From positions 12,831-76,830 of the forward strand of contig CAZSKN010000011.1 of assembly GCA_964607445.1 (NCBI GenBank): a DNA stretch of 64,000 bases, given 5' to 3'. Both the position numbers and the translations under genes were made by a program. The notes beneath the pieces were generated by a model. It saw only the letters and a list, made by a program, of their open reading frames with translations, was not told the origin of the DNA and ran no database searches. Source of the stretch: CALCKU01 sp964607445 (GTDB taxonomy: Bacteria; Pseudomonadota; Alphaproteobacteria; Caulobacterales; Maricaulaceae). Below, in pieces: positions 34,420 to 43,569 of this stretch; position 1 is the first letter of the stretch, and each line of letters starts with the position of its first letter.

Positions 34420-36222
34420 CTAGCGACGGTCTTTTGGTTTAAGAGTGACTTTATATATTAAGCTCGGCTCGGATAGGTTTTGCCCATGAATGGGTTCGAG
34501 AAAATCAGGATAATCCCCCTTATAAAGGGGTTTTAAAAAACTATCAGGTGCGATTTCACTATATAGATTTAGCACGCGTTTATCTTTACATAAATGGATA
34601 TAACCGACGGTGGTTTCGTGTAATAGCCGTCTGGCCGTTTCTGTATCGGCCATAAAAATGTTTAAAGCTGTGGCAATTCCCTCAATATTTCTGTGGTAAT
34701 TCCCGAATAAAGCGCGGTGCGGCGTCGAGAGCAGGATATGGGCCGCAGACCCTGAGTCGGTTAAGATCGTGGACTGGGGCAACGTCTCATAAATAGCCAG
34801 CGATTTATCGTCATAACAGGTGCGCGTCGCTTCTACAGCGGGAACATTTTTTACCTCCGTCTGCGCCTTAGACGGAATTAGCAAAACCCCCACAACAAAA
34901 TGTATAATTGGCAAAACAACCACCAATGACAGTAGATATTTCACACTGCCGGGATTGCGCGCTTTATCCGTTTCATATTGACGACCCAGCCAGACCGCGA
35001 GCGGAATAAGCGCAAATATATGACCAAATACATAGAAGCGAACCTGATAACAGGTCATCGCTATCGCCACTATCAACAAACATGCAAGCCCCCCATATTC
35101 AAGGATTTGCTCCCGGCGATAGATTTGACGCAGGGAAAGACACAGCGCCAAAAATGGAGCCGTAAGAAAGTAAATTATAACCGCAATATTTTCGGGATCC
35201 TCATTGCGCAGAGGTTCAGCCTCATCGATTTGTCCTAACCACAAGGTACGGACATTTTCAGGCAGCACATCCAGGGGGTTGGACAGGCATTGGGGCGCCA
35301 AACTTGCCAGTAATGCCCCGCAGACAAGACCCAGGCCTAGCAATCCCGACATGCGCAGCTTTAAGGTCGAGCCCTTTAAGAAAACGGTTAAACCTGCCAA
35401 GCCTAATCCGCCTGAAACGCCCACAATAAGATAAATAAACGAAAACGCATCGCAATAAATCTGACCGTAATTCGGCGGGGCTACCGTGGTTATAAATATA
35501 AATATACAACTCAGCGACAAAGCCAGACCGAATGCGCGCACACCGCGTGCCGACATATCGCCCTTAATCCCCCAAACCAAGGCCACATAGGCACAGATAA
35601 TAGCAATGAAGAAATTCACTTCCAAACCGATACCCAGACACATGGCCGCCGCAAAACCGGCCAGAGCATATGATTTATGACCAAAGACAGGGGAAAGCAC
35701 CCCCCCCATAGCCAGTGATATAAACCCCAATTGCAAATTATGATGATCAATAGCCCCGCTGGTAAATCGATAATGTCTGAAAAGATAGGTAGCGAGTATA
35801 ACCAAGATAAAAATTCCCGCTTTCTGTCCCCCTAAATGTCGAGCGCCCAGCAATAGGCCTGCGATCACGCCCCCCGCGCTCAAAGGCGGCCAGATCGAAA
35901 TGGCCCAATTCTCGGCGGTCTGAGCCGGTAAAAACAAATCGAAAAATTGAATTAAAATAATAAGCGGGATATCGGGTATGCGCGACCAGTGCATCAGCGT
36001 ACCCCCATCAGGGCCCAATCGATATTGGGTCATATCAAACCATGATTGACCCGCTAAAAAATCGCGGATTTGTAAAAGCCGGAACTTATCATCACTATCC
36101 CGGCCTATCGCCCCCCAATTGCCATTTCCCTGACTATAATAATATATGGACAGTATAATGAGACATCCGGCCCAAAATCCGAAATTTTGGGCGATTCTCT
36201 GCCCGATCCTGTTTAACATCAC
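34420..36222 (-). CDS. Multi-spanning GT-C-like membrane protein
   Basis: A 600-residue integral membrane protein with about ten hydrophobic segments and a soluble C-terminal domain of about 130 residues. A loop after the first helix carries two adjacent acidic residues (GRDSDDKFRLLQIRDF) and then LMHWSRIPD, as in GT-C glycosyltransferases that use lipid-linked sugars. I do not know the acceptor. The gene diverges from a polyprenyl-phosphate glycosyltransferase across 108 bases, and the two probably act together: one makes the lipid-linked sugar, the other transfers it outside the membrane (inference). No signal other than the first membrane helix is needed. Confidence 0.75.
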   Translation of the reverse strand: MMLNRIGQRIAQNFGFWAGCLIILSIYYYSQGNGNWGAIGRDSDDKFRLLQIRDFLAGQSWFDMTQYRLGPDGGTLMHWSRIPDIPLIILIQFFDLFLPAQTAENWAISIWPPLSAGGVIAGLLLGARHLGGQKAGIFILVILATYLFRHYRFTSGAIDHHNLQLGFISLAMGGVLSPVFGHKSYALAGFAAAMCLGIGLEVNFFIAIICAYVALVWGIKGDMSARGVRAFGLALSLSCIFIFITTVAPPNYGQIYCDAFSFIYLIVGVSGGLGLAGLTVFLKGSTLKLRMSGLLGLGLVCGALLASLAPQCLSNPLDVLPENVRTLWLGQIDEAEPLRNEDPENIAVIIYFLTAPFLALCLSLRQIYRREQILEYGGLACLLIVAIAMTCYQVRFYVFGHIFALIPLAVWLGRQYETDKARNPGSVKYLLSLVVVLPIIHFVVGVLLIPSKAQTEVKNVPAVEATRTCYDDKSLAIYETLPQSTILTDSGSAAHILLSTPHRALFGNYHRNIEGIATALNIFMADTETARRLLHETTVGYIHLCKDKRVLNLYSEIAPDSFLKPLYKGDYPDFLEPIHGQNLSEPSLIYKVTLKPKDRR

Positions 36223-36330
36223 CCCGCCCTTTTTGTAATTTTACGTCCATAAACATATAATTAAGCATATCCATAAACTTAACTTTAACCTCATTAAGAT
36301 TATATAAAAAAGAGTTAAATTGGACATTAC

Positions 36331-37359
36331 ATGGCAAATTTTACAGATCTAAATATCGCAATTTTACTGCCGTGTTATAATGAGGCAAAATCTATTGCCA
36401 AAGTGGTTCTGGATTTTCGTCGGGCTTTACCGGGCACGCGTATATTTGTCTATGACAATAACTCACAGGATGAAACCGCAGAACAAGCTGCAAGAGCCGG
36501 GGCTATTGTTGTCCCCTGTTTCCGGCAAGGCAAAGGCAATGTCGTTAGACAAATGTTTGCCGATATTGACGCCGATATCTATCTCATGGCCGATGGCGAC
36601 GGCACCTATGATGCCACGGCGGCGCAAACATTGATTGAAACCTTATTGCAAAACAATTCCGATATGGTTGTCGGCACACGCCGCAATGTCACATTGGATG
36701 CCGGACGCAAAGGTCACGCCTTTGGTAATAAAATTTTCAATAAAGTCTTCCAAATCATATTCGGCAATGACTTTACCGATATTTTTTCCGGATATCGTGT
36801 TTTTTCACGACGCTTTGCCAAAAGTTTTCCGGCGCAAAGCCCCGGGTTTGAAATCGAGACGGAAATGTCTGTTCATGCCTCTATTTTACGTCTGCCTGTC
36901 ACAGAGGTAGACTGCCATTATGGCGTTCGCGAAGAAGGCTCTGAGAGCAAATTATCAACATTTAAAGACGGATTCAGAATCTTGCGCATGATGGCCATGT
37001 TAATGAAAGAAACCCGTCCTTTCATCTTTTTTTCCTATATCGCTACGGGGTTAATGGGGGCAAGTTTGTTTTTCATGATGCCTGTATTAATGGATTATAT
37101 ACAAACAGGTCTTGTGGATAGAATGCCGACTTGGGTTCTGGCCATGACGCTTTTCCTGGCGGCCATGATGACATTTACCGCAGGCATTATTCTTGACAGC
37201 TTGGCACGCGGGCGTCGGGAACAAAAACATTTCCATTATCTATCAATATTACCGACCCGCCAAACACGGGCCCCTCAAATCTTGTCACACCCTCATAAAA
37301 ACGCCTCCATGCCCTCTCAAGACCGTGACAACCCTCAACATCAAACAGCCCGCATATGA
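36331..37359 (+). CDS. Family 2 glycosyltransferase (polyprenyl-phosphate type) with C-terminal membrane helices
   Basis: A 342-residue protein. The N-terminal GT2 domain has ILLPCYNEAKSIAKV, VYDNNSQDET (nucleotide binding) and LMADGDGTYD with the DxD-like metal site, then TDIFSGYRVFSRRF, a motif typical of dolichyl/undecaprenyl-phosphate mannose or glucose synthases. Two C-terminal hydrophobic segments (about 230-255 and 270-290) anchor it in the membrane. The stop overlaps the methyltransferase start by four bases. The donor could be GDP-mannose, since manC lies elsewhere in the window, but this is conjecture. Confidence 0.88.
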   Translation: MANFTDLNIAILLPCYNEAKSIAKVVLDFRRALPGTRIFVYDNNSQDETAEQAARAGAIVVPCFRQGKGNVVRQMFADIDADIYLMADGDGTYDATAAQTLIETLLQNNSDMVVGTRRNVTLDAGRKGHAFGNKIFNKVFQIIFGNDFTDIFSGYRVFSRRFAKSFPAQSPGFEIETEMSVHASILRLPVTEVDCHYGVREEGSESKLSTFKDGFRILRMMAMLMKETRPFIFFSYIATGLMGASLFFMMPVLMDYIQTGLVDRMPTWVLAMTLFLAAMMTFTAGIILDSLARGRREQKHFHYLSILPTRQTRAPQILSHPHKNASMPSQDRDNPQHQTARI

Positions 37360-38087
37360 ACCGAGAGACCACAAATAAGATTAGGTTTGTCCTAGAAGAT
37401 ATTCTGCCGGCTATCCTACGGGATTCTTTTTTATTCAAAGGGCTCGCCAGCCTCATTTGGGGCCAGCATATTGGAGATTTAGCGAAATTTCGCGCGCGCG
37501 CGCCTTTTCTCTCCGAGGCCGAATATGAAGACCTCTATAAACATCATCCCCGTGTTCATGAAGGGACGGATAATTCCCAAGCCTGTATTGAGAACATTAT
37601 TCAAGATATTGTAGGACATACAGTCTGCGATATCGGATGCGGCACAGGCGTGTTGTTAAATATGATCAAACGCGCACGCCCGGATATCGCCCGTTTAACG
37701 GGGGTAGACTTCGTCATTGATGATGCTGACAGCTTGGACGACATAGAATATGTAAGCGCCAAAATCGAAGCCCTGCCCTTTGCTGATAATGAATTTGATA
37801 CTGTTATTTGCACGCATGTCATCGAACATGTCCTGGATTATCGGGCGGCGATTGCGGAATTACGACGTATTGCAAAACGCCGCCTTATCATCGTCGTTCC
37901 GCGTGAACGCGAGTACAAATATACTTTTAACCCGCATTTCAATTTTTTCCCATATACCCATTCCTTCTTGCGGGCCATGCACCCTGTTCCAACCGCCTAT
38001 AATTGTCAGGACATTCAACGTGATATCTATTATTACGAAGATCTTACAGACGCGATAGCAATTCCATATGTTCAGGCCGCGGAATGA
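37356..38087 (+). CDS. SAM-dependent methyltransferase
   Basis: A 243-residue class I methyltransferase. The SAM-binding motif CDIGCGTGVLLNM lies at about residue 90; an acidic residue follows in GVDFVIDDAD, and the later DTVICTHVIEHVLD is the family post-motif, as in UbiE/Methyltransf_11 proteins. It is translated by four-base overlap from the glycosyltransferase gene and overlaps the transporter gene by another four. This points to methylation of a sugar or lipid intermediate made by the neighbours; the substrate is unknown. Confidence 0.85.
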   Translation: MNRETTNKIRFVLEDILPAILRDSFLFKGLASLIWGQHIGDLAKFRARAPFLSEAEYEDLYKHHPRVHEGTDNSQACIENIIQDIVGHTVCDIGCGTGVLLNMIKRARPDIARLTGVDFVIDDADSLDDIEYVSAKIEALPFADNEFDTVICTHVIEHVLDYRAAIAELRRIAKRRLIIVVPREREYKYTFNPHFNFFPYTHSFLRAMHPVPTAYNCQDIQRDIYYYEDLTDAIAIPYVQAAE

Positions 38088-38440
38088 GCGCCTTACGACT
38101 GCCGGTTCTCAGCCTCTTACTTCTCACCCCCATTATGATCGCGATTGGGCAGGTTTTATTCAAAATCACGAGTGAGAAATTGGTGGCTCAAAACGCGCCC
38201 TTTCATACAGTCCTGATAAACCCTGTCTTCATTCTGGCGCTAATGATTTACGCCAGTGCGACATTGCTGTGGATTTACGTTTTAAAAACCGTGCCATTGT
38301 CACAAGCCTATGCCTTCATGGCAATGACATTTGTAATCGTACCTTTGCTCGCTATGCTCTGGCTGGGCGAAACCCTGACCTTAAAATATGCGATTGGGAC
38401 CATTTTGGTCATCGCCGGATTAATTGTCGTCCAAAGCTAA
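38084..38440 (+). CDS. Small multidrug-resistance-type (EamA/ArnE-like) membrane protein
   Basis: A 118-residue protein with four hydrophobic helices and a conserved GQVLFKITSEKL region after helix 1 and VLKTVPLSQAYAFMAMTFV in helix 3, as in EmrE/ArnE/ArnF-type proteins. In glycan loci such small proteins flip undecaprenyl-phosphate sugars across the inner membrane. The gene is the last of the three-gene unit (four-base overlap). A drug-export role cannot be excluded from sequence alone; the operon makes flippase more likely. Confidence 0.8.
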   Translation: MSALRLPVLSLLLLTPIMIAIGQVLFKITSEKLVAQNAPFHTVLINPVFILALMIYASATLLWIYVLKTVPLSQAYAFMAMTFVIVPLLAMLWLGETLTLKYAIGTILVIAGLIVVQS

Positions 38441-38540
38441 CGCCGGCCAATGTGTTCTGATAACAAGGGTATCTCTTGCAAGGTTCACCTCTGAATAGGC
38501 TTGCCAAAACTGCGAGCCTCGCGGATACTATCAAAAATTT

Positions 38541-39695
38541 ATGCCTATAGGAGAATTGGCCTTGCATTCTTTTCAAACGGTTGCTGATATCCGTATCGAA
38601 ACGGGTGGTACAGCTAAACTCGATTATTATGTCGAGGGCCTCTGCGCCAATAAACGCATCGCTATAGTCACAGATAAAGGCGTGGCGGAACTTGGATTGA
38701 TGGACGCGGGTCTCGAAGCGTTAAACTCCGCGGGATATGACATTTTTATATTTGACGGTGTGGTCGCCGACCCCCCGGACCATGTCGTCCTCGAAGGCGC
38801 AAAATTGATTAAAAAATTTGGCGCTGACCTCATTATAGGCTTTGGCGGCGGCTCACCTATGGATGCGGCCAAAGTCATTTCCCATCTATGCGGATCAGAC
38901 CAGCCCCTGAAGAGTCTATACGGTGTGGACAATGCCAAAGGCCCGACCCTGCCTCTCATGCTGATCCCGACGACATCCGGTACGGGTTCAGAGGTCACAA
39001 ATGTTGCCATTCTAACGACCGGAAAAACAGCAAAACTGGGCATTGTCGCCGATAGTCTTTATGCAAACAGGGTTTTGCTGGATGCAGAACTGACCTACGG
39101 CCTGCCAAAATCAATCACTGCCTCAACGGGCATAGATGCGATGGTCCATGCGATTGAAGCCTATACATCTATACGTCAAAAAAACCCGCTCTCTGACGCT
39201 ATCGCTTTAACCGCGCTTAAAAAGTTGCGCGGTGCGATTGTGACAGCCTGTCATGACGGCACCAATATTCAAGCCCGCAATGATATGTTGATTGGAGCCA
39301 TGCTAGCGGGCCAAGCCTTTTCCAATGCGCCTGTTGCTGCAGTTCATGCTCTGGCTTACCCTCTGGGCGGGTTCTTCCATGTCCCCCACGGCCTGTCTAA
39401 CGCCCTCGTCCTTACCGACGTCATGAAATATAATCTCCCAGAGGCCAAAACGTGGTACGGCGAGATTGCACAGGATATGGGTATAGGCACATCTGGGGTT
39501 GATCTGATTGATGAAATGCTGCGTATTAAAGATGCAACAGGCGTGCCCCAGACCCTCAATGCAGTTGGCATTACGGCAAAAGATATTCCTATGATGGCAA
39601 AAGACGCCATGACAAAAGATCGTATCCTAATCAACAATCCGCGCGAAATGACCTTAGACGCAACGATAAAAATCTACGAAACTATCCTTGAGTAA
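38541..39695 (+). CDS. Iron-containing alcohol dehydrogenase
   Basis: A 384-residue group III alcohol dehydrogenase. The NAD-binding GFGGGSPMDAAKVI and the metal-binding histidines in DAMVHAIEAY and VHALAYPLGGFFHVPHGLSNA are clear, and LPLMLIPTTSGTGSEVT is also typical. Substrate specificity cannot be predicted. The ATG at 38541 has no visible ribosome site; AGGAG at about 38549 would favour a TTG start at 38562 (LHSFQTV), so the first seven residues are doubtful. The stop overlaps the next gene by eight bases. A 100-base gap separates it from the upstream cluster. Confidence 0.9.
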   Translation: MPIGELALHSFQTVADIRIETGGTAKLDYYVEGLCANKRIAIVTDKGVAELGLMDAGLEALNSAGYDIFIFDGVVADPPDHVVLEGAKLIKKFGADLIIGFGGGSPMDAAKVISHLCGSDQPLKSLYGVDNAKGPTLPLMLIPTTSGTGSEVTNVAILTTGKTAKLGIVADSLYANRVLLDAELTYGLPKSITASTGIDAMVHAIEAYTSIRQKNPLSDAIALTALKKLRGAIVTACHDGTNIQARNDMLIGAMLAGQAFSNAPVAAVHALAYPLGGFFHVPHGLSNALVLTDVMKYNLPEAKTWYGEIAQDMGIGTSGVDLIDEMLRIKDATGVPQTLNAVGITAKDIPMMAKDAMTKDRILINNPREMTLDATIKIYETILE

Positions 39696-40128
39696 ACCCA
39701 CCCCACATAAGGTGTCAGATTATCGACATTTTTTAACAATTCCGACGCGCTGGAATGATAATGATATTTATGGCCATGTGAATAATGCCGTTTATTATTT
39801 CTATTTTGATACAGTGGTAAACCGGTTTCTGATAGATAATGATCTGCTAGAATTGGGAAAAAGCACGCATGTCGGCTTGGTCGTGGACACAGCCTGCACC
39901 TATTTTGCGCCGATCCATTTCCCAAATGACGTTATCGCAGGTCTAAGGATCAACACGCTGGGCACAAGCTCTGTACGTTTTGAAATCGGCCTCTTTTCCA
40001 AGGATGCGACCACCGCCAGCGCGCAAGGCCATTTCGTCCATGTGTACGTGGATGAAAAAACCCGCCGCCCCGTTAAAATTTCTAATAAAATGCGCAAAAT
40101 ACTTAAGACCATTAGCTTGAATCCCTGA
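39688..40128 (+). CDS. Thioesterase, 4-hydroxybenzoyl-CoA/YbgC type
   Basis: A 146-residue hot-dog fold protein. The conserved active-site pattern is present as RWNDNDIYGHVNNAVYYFYFD, with the Asp and the following HVNN. It probably hydrolyses an acyl-CoA in the cytoplasm. The start is TTG at 39688, which overlaps the alcohol dehydrogenase stop by eight bases; no in-frame ATG is available before the conserved region. Proximity to an acyl-CoA ligase (opposite strand) and an alcohol dehydrogenase suggests a small fatty or aromatic acyl pathway, which is inference. Confidence 0.85.
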   Translation: MSKPTPHKVSDYRHFLTIPTRWNDNDIYGHVNNAVYYFYFDTVVNRFLIDNDLLELGKSTHVGLVVDTACTYFAPIHFPNDVIAGLRINTLGTSSVRFEIGLFSKDATTASAQGHFVHVYVDEKTRRPVKISNKMRKILKTISLNP

Positions 40129-40156
40129 AACAAGAACACACATTGACGACGCAAAT

Positions 40157-40207
40157 TGACAGGGAAACTGATCGAGAAAACTAACTGGGAGAACTGACAG
40201 AGAAAAC
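40157..40207. repeat. Imperfect 12-13 bp tandem repeat, four units
   Basis: Units TGACAGGGAAAC, TGATCGAGAAAAC, TAACTGGGAGAAC and TGACAGAGAAAAC follow directly upon one another after the thioesterase stop. Most unit changes look like point substitutions from one ancestral 13-mer. No stem-loop is formed. It precedes the frameshifted small gene. Confidence 0.7.
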
Positions 40208-40226
40208 GGATACTCAATCCGTGCCT

Positions 40227-40528
40227 ATGGCAAGACTTACCCGCAGACAGGTCGGCCCAAAAGAGAATTGGGAGATCATAGGCGCGGCACATAAAAACGA
40301 ATTCAAAACACTGCTGACCGCTTTATCGGCCCGCTAAAACGTGAAGCTGGCTGGCGTGGTTGGGCTGTAATCAGCCATAGCACACCTAATCTGCGCCGCT
40401 CCGGCTCGCAGGGTCGGGGCGTGGACCCGAATTTCGAGCGTGATTGTCTTAAAGTTTTGACCGCCCCCATAGCCGTCCTCGGCCATGACCACGAAAAGGC
40501 TGGCCCTTTTAGCGCGAGAGACCGATAA
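40227..40528 (+). pseudogene. Frameshifted small gene of unknown family
   Basis: From ATG 40227 a frame reads MARLTRRQVGPKENWEIIG and stops at TAA 40335. Within the last codons the reading can move by -1 (near 40318-40334), and the new frame continues RFIGPLKREAGWRGWAVISH, then RGVDPNFERDCLKVLTAPIA, to a TAA at 40526-40528. The two parts look like one protein of about 100 residues split by the loss of one base. It is either a pseudogene, a sequencing error or an unusual frameshifting gene. The family is not recognised. Its end overlaps the convergent acyl-CoA ligase by about 20 bases. Confidence 0.5.
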
Positions 40529-42050
40529 GCGGCGGAATGTCTTTACGCAATTGGTATTTCAATACTTTACCTGTCGCCGTACGCGGCAGTTCATCCATAA
40601 TATGCAGATATTGCGGATGTTTATATTTTGCCAAGCTGTCACCAATATGTGCAATAATATCATCCAAGTTTAAACTCTCTCCGGGTTTTGTCACAGCCAC
40701 GACACAGCCTGTTTCTCCGAATTTTTCGTCTTTGACTCCGATCACGGCCACTTCGACTATCTGGGGAATTTGATAAATCAGGTTCTCGATTTCCGCCGGA
40801 TACACATTTTCTCCACCGGAAATATACATATCCTTAATCCGGTCTTCTATATAGATAAACCCGTCTTTATCCATGCGGCCAATGTCTCCTGACCGAAACC
40901 AACCATCGACAAAATTTTCGGCATTAGCATCCGGACGACGCCAATATCCCGGAGTGACGGTTAAACCTGAAAACCAAATCTCGCCCGGCACATTTGGCGC
41001 ACAGCTATTCCCATTATCATCGACGATACGAATTGTAGAATGCATCAAGGCGCGACCAGCAGAGCCGACCTTTTCAGGTATATAGGCTTTGTCGAGTAAA
41101 CATCCCGCAGCCGCCGTTTCCGTCATGCCATAACCCTCTTGAATAATAAGACCCTTTTTCATCCAAAATTCAACAAGGGAAATGGGCACAGTTTCCGCTC
41201 CGCAGAGGGCGATCTTTATACGGGAAAAATCAATATTATCACATTTGGGGTGGGCCTTCATGGCATTATAAGCGGCTGGCACCATAAAGAGCACGGAAAT
41301 ATTCAGATCCGCATTATCAATTGCATCCAATGTCGCTTCGGGATCAAACATGCGCATAATGATAGATGTACCCCCCCGCCACATAGCGGGAACGGCCGTC
41401 GTATTTAATCCGCCTATATGAAAGAGCGGCATATTACACAGCGAGGCCCCTTCGACATTTGCATCCCCTGTCATAAATCCGGAGGCCGCGCTGAAATACA
41501 TCATACCGTGGGTTATGATCACACCTTTAGGCGTGCCTGTTGTGCCTGAGGAATACATCAACATACATTGATCATCAAATTCCATTTTTTCATTTTCAAA
41601 AATAGCTGTGGCGTCTGATAGCGCGCGCTCATATTCACTATCCTGCCCCATCCCGCCTGTTTCGATCCAGAATTTTACCTTTGTCAGCGGCTTAAGCGCA
41701 TCCGCCAAGGGCGCAAACGGCGCATCTACGATAACCATATCGGTTTCGGAATTATCCAAAATAAATTTAAGCTCGGGGGCAGTTAATCTGAAATTGAGCG
41801 CGACACATATCGCGCCAATACGCCAACAGGCAAAGAGGACGTCCATCGTATCCACAGAGTTCAAGGTTAAAAATGCGACACGGTCGCCTTTCTTAATACC
41901 CTTGGATTTTAAAAATCCGGCCAATTGCGCCACACGCTGATGCATTTGCGCATAGGTAAAGGCACGCCCACTTGGCAATTCCAGCAACGCCAGCTTTTCC
42001 GGCGTGCGCGTCCCATGATGCTTAATCCAATCTACGACCTGTCCTGACAT
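40509..42050 (-). CDS. Acyl-CoA synthetase (AMP-binding ligase)
   Basis: A 513-residue adenylate-forming enzyme activating a carboxylic acid to its CoA ester. The AMP-binding motif is YSSGTTGTPKGVI, with QEGYGMTE in the middle, GWFRSGDIGRMD (conserved Asp) later and the catalytic lysine in LPRTATGKVLKY near the C-terminus. The size fits medium-chain or long-chain fatty acyl or related ligases (FadD/feruloyl group). The substrate is undetermined. It stands alone on the minus strand, facing the thioesterase gene region, with about 290 bases of AT-rich DNA upstream. Confidence 0.92.
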   Translation of the reverse strand: MSGQVVDWIKHHGTRTPEKLALLELPSGRAFTYAQMHQRVAQLAGFLKSKGIKKGDRVAFLTLNSVDTMDVLFACWRIGAICVALNFRLTAPELKFILDNSETDMVIVDAPFAPLADALKPLTKVKFWIETGGMGQDSEYERALSDATAIFENEKMEFDDQCMLMYSSGTTGTPKGVIITHGMMYFSAASGFMTGDANVEGASLCNMPLFHIGGLNTTAVPAMWRGGTSIIMRMFDPEATLDAIDNADLNISVLFMVPAAYNAMKAHPKCDNIDFSRIKIALCGAETVPISLVEFWMKKGLIIQEGYGMTETAAAGCLLDKAYIPEKVGSAGRALMHSTIRIVDDNGNSCAPNVPGEIWFSGLTVTPGYWRRPDANAENFVDGWFRSGDIGRMDKDGFIYIEDRIKDMYISGGENVYPAEIENLIYQIPQIVEVAVIGVKDEKFGETGCVVAVTKPGESLNLDDIIAHIGDSLAKYKHPQYLHIMDELPRTATGKVLKYQLRKDIPPLIGLSR

Positions 42051-42272
42051 ACAACTCCCTCTATGCTGACGCGCTTAGTAAATCCCACGCGCCTATATGC
42101 ATATAATTTCATAGGGATGGCAGAATGCCAAGCGCTTTCCAAATTTCATGTGAGTTTATAAATACCGCCTTCCGCCATAAATTTTCATCTGCCCATATTA
42201 TTCCGCGTTTAAAAGGGTTGTGATTGAAATTAATTGATGAATTTTTTTTTAACCCTACTATAAGCACTCACA

Positions 42273-42291
42273 CTGGTAGATTGGGTACCAG
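42273..42291. promoter_or_regulatory. Short inverted repeat upstream of the DUF350 gene
   Basis: CTGGTA-N7-TACCAG is an exact 6-bp inverted repeat about 55 bases before the DUF350 start, in the 294-base gap after the acyl-CoA ligase gene. It is a possible operator; no poly-T follows, so it is not a terminator. The rest of the gap shows only a run of nine or ten T. Confidence 0.3.
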
Positions 42292-42344
42292 ATTGAGGTA
42301 ACACACTCGTAATAACCACGGGTTAAACAAGACTGGAATCCCCA

Positions 42345-42758
42345 ATGGGCCAAACTCTCAATAGTCTCGCAAGCGGCTTCCCGTGGCTAATTTTTTACCT
42401 ATTAGTCGTCACAACAATTTATCTGTCAGGCATTTTTATCTACGTCAAATTGACTCCACATAAAGAACTTGATCTGATTTCTGAGCGCAATATGGCCGCC
42501 GCCATTTCATTTAGCGCTCTGGTCGTGGGATTAGCCCTGCCCCTAGCCGCCTGTCTGGTCAATAAATTTGGCCTGATTGATGTCGCCATTTGGGGTACAG
42601 TCAGCCTGTTCTTGCAACTTTTCCTATTCCGCGTCACAGATGCGATTTTCCGCGATATGCCAAGACGTATCATTAATAATGAAGTTCCGGCCGCGACAGT
42701 TCTGGCAAGCTTTAAACTCGCAGGGTCTATCCTCCTTGCCGTGGCTATAATCGGGTAA
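42345..42758 (+). CDS. DUF350 family membrane protein
   Basis: A 137-residue protein with four hydrophobic segments, each polar-interrupted as in the DUF350 (YjfL/UPF0719) family, with the conserved NMAAAISFSALVVGLALPLA and a similar second half, typical of an internal duplication. Family function is unknown. It precedes a trypsin-like protease gene by 10 bases, and that is followed by an extensin-like gene after three bases, so the three are likely one transcription unit. Confidence 0.85.
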   Translation: MGQTLNSLASGFPWLIFYLLVVTTIYLSGIFIYVKLTPHKELDLISERNMAAAISFSALVVGLALPLAACLVNKFGLIDVAIWGTVSLFLQLFLFRVTDAIFRDMPRRIINNEVPAATVLASFKLAGSILLAVAIIG

Positions 42759-42768
42759 AGCATCCGAT

Positions 42769-43566
42769 ATGTGGCGCCGCCTTCCAGACTGGTTGATCTA
42801 TTTTACCATTATCAGCCTTATATATCTAACGGCGACGCGCAGTTCCAATACTATAGATGCCCCCCTGCCCCCACCGGAGCTGGGAGAATTACTTCCGGCA
42901 CAAAGTCCGCGTGACCCTTCTGTTATTGTCAAGATAGACAAACCACGTTCGGGCATCGGCACAGCTTTTTCTATCAAAGGTGACGGGCAATGGCTCACAG
43001 CCCGCCATGTTGTCGATAGTTGTCAAGAGGTCGGCCTTAAACTTGATCATCGGAAAATCTTACGCGTCAACAGCGAGGTTTCAAAACATTCAGATACGGC
43101 CGTCTTACGCACAGATTGGGCCCGGCAACCGCTTACCCCTGATTTCACCTCCAAGCGCCGCATAGGCGAATATGGGTATTTTTTCGGCTTTCCGCAAAGC
43201 CGGCCCGGGGAAGTCGTCGCCGCCTTGTTAGGGCGCGGACGTTTAAAAGTCAGAGGCCGATACAACACGGATGAACCTATTCTGGCGTGGACCGAAGTCG
43301 GGCGCACGCAAGGTCTAAGAGGCTCTTTGGCGGGATTATCCGGTGGGCCAGTACTGGACGCGGATGGCGAGGTTATGGGGGTTGTTGCAGCTGAAAGCCC
43401 GCGAAGAGGTCGGGTCTATTCTGTAGCCCCGCGCAATCTTATAGATTTGGTTCCGAAGCGATCATCACACATAGCAACACCCATTGCACTGGACACATAT
43501 GGGTTACAGGCTGACCGCTATCGACGTGAGCGTCGAATCACCCAGGTCATTTGCATTGTCAAATAA
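42769..43566 (+). CDS. Membrane-anchored trypsin-like serine protease
   Basis: A 265-residue protein with an N-terminal helix (about 8-24) and a periplasmic trypsin-fold domain. The catalytic residues are His80 in LTARHVVD, Asp109 in KHSDTAVLR and Ser191 in AGLSGGPVLD, with the oxyanion pattern GLSGG. It lacks PDZ domains, so it is simpler than DegP. The neighbouring DUF350 and extensin-like genes (10 and 3 bases away) suggest a joint envelope function. Substrates are unknown. Confidence 0.88.
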   Translation: MWRRLPDWLIYFTIISLIYLTATRSSNTIDAPLPPPELGELLPAQSPRDPSVIVKIDKPRSGIGTAFSIKGDGQWLTARHVVDSCQEVGLKLDHRKILRVNSEVSKHSDTAVLRTDWARQPLTPDFTSKRRIGEYGYFFGFPQSRPGEVVAALLGRGRLKVRGRYNTDEPILAWTEVGRTQGLRGSLAGLSGGPVLDADGEVMGVVAAESPRRGRVYSVAPRNLIDLVPKRSSHIATPIALDTYGLQADRYRRERRITQVICIVK

Positions 43567-43569
43567 ACC

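Noticed and set aside
36265..36320. TTAA-rich region between the GT-C and GT2 genes
   Set aside because: TTAA pairs are spaced 2 and 5 bases, and other pairs are not at 7, so no CtrA box.
40157..40207. CRISPR-like array
   Set aside because: The units are 12-13 bases, directly adjacent with no unique spacers, and no cas gene is nearby.
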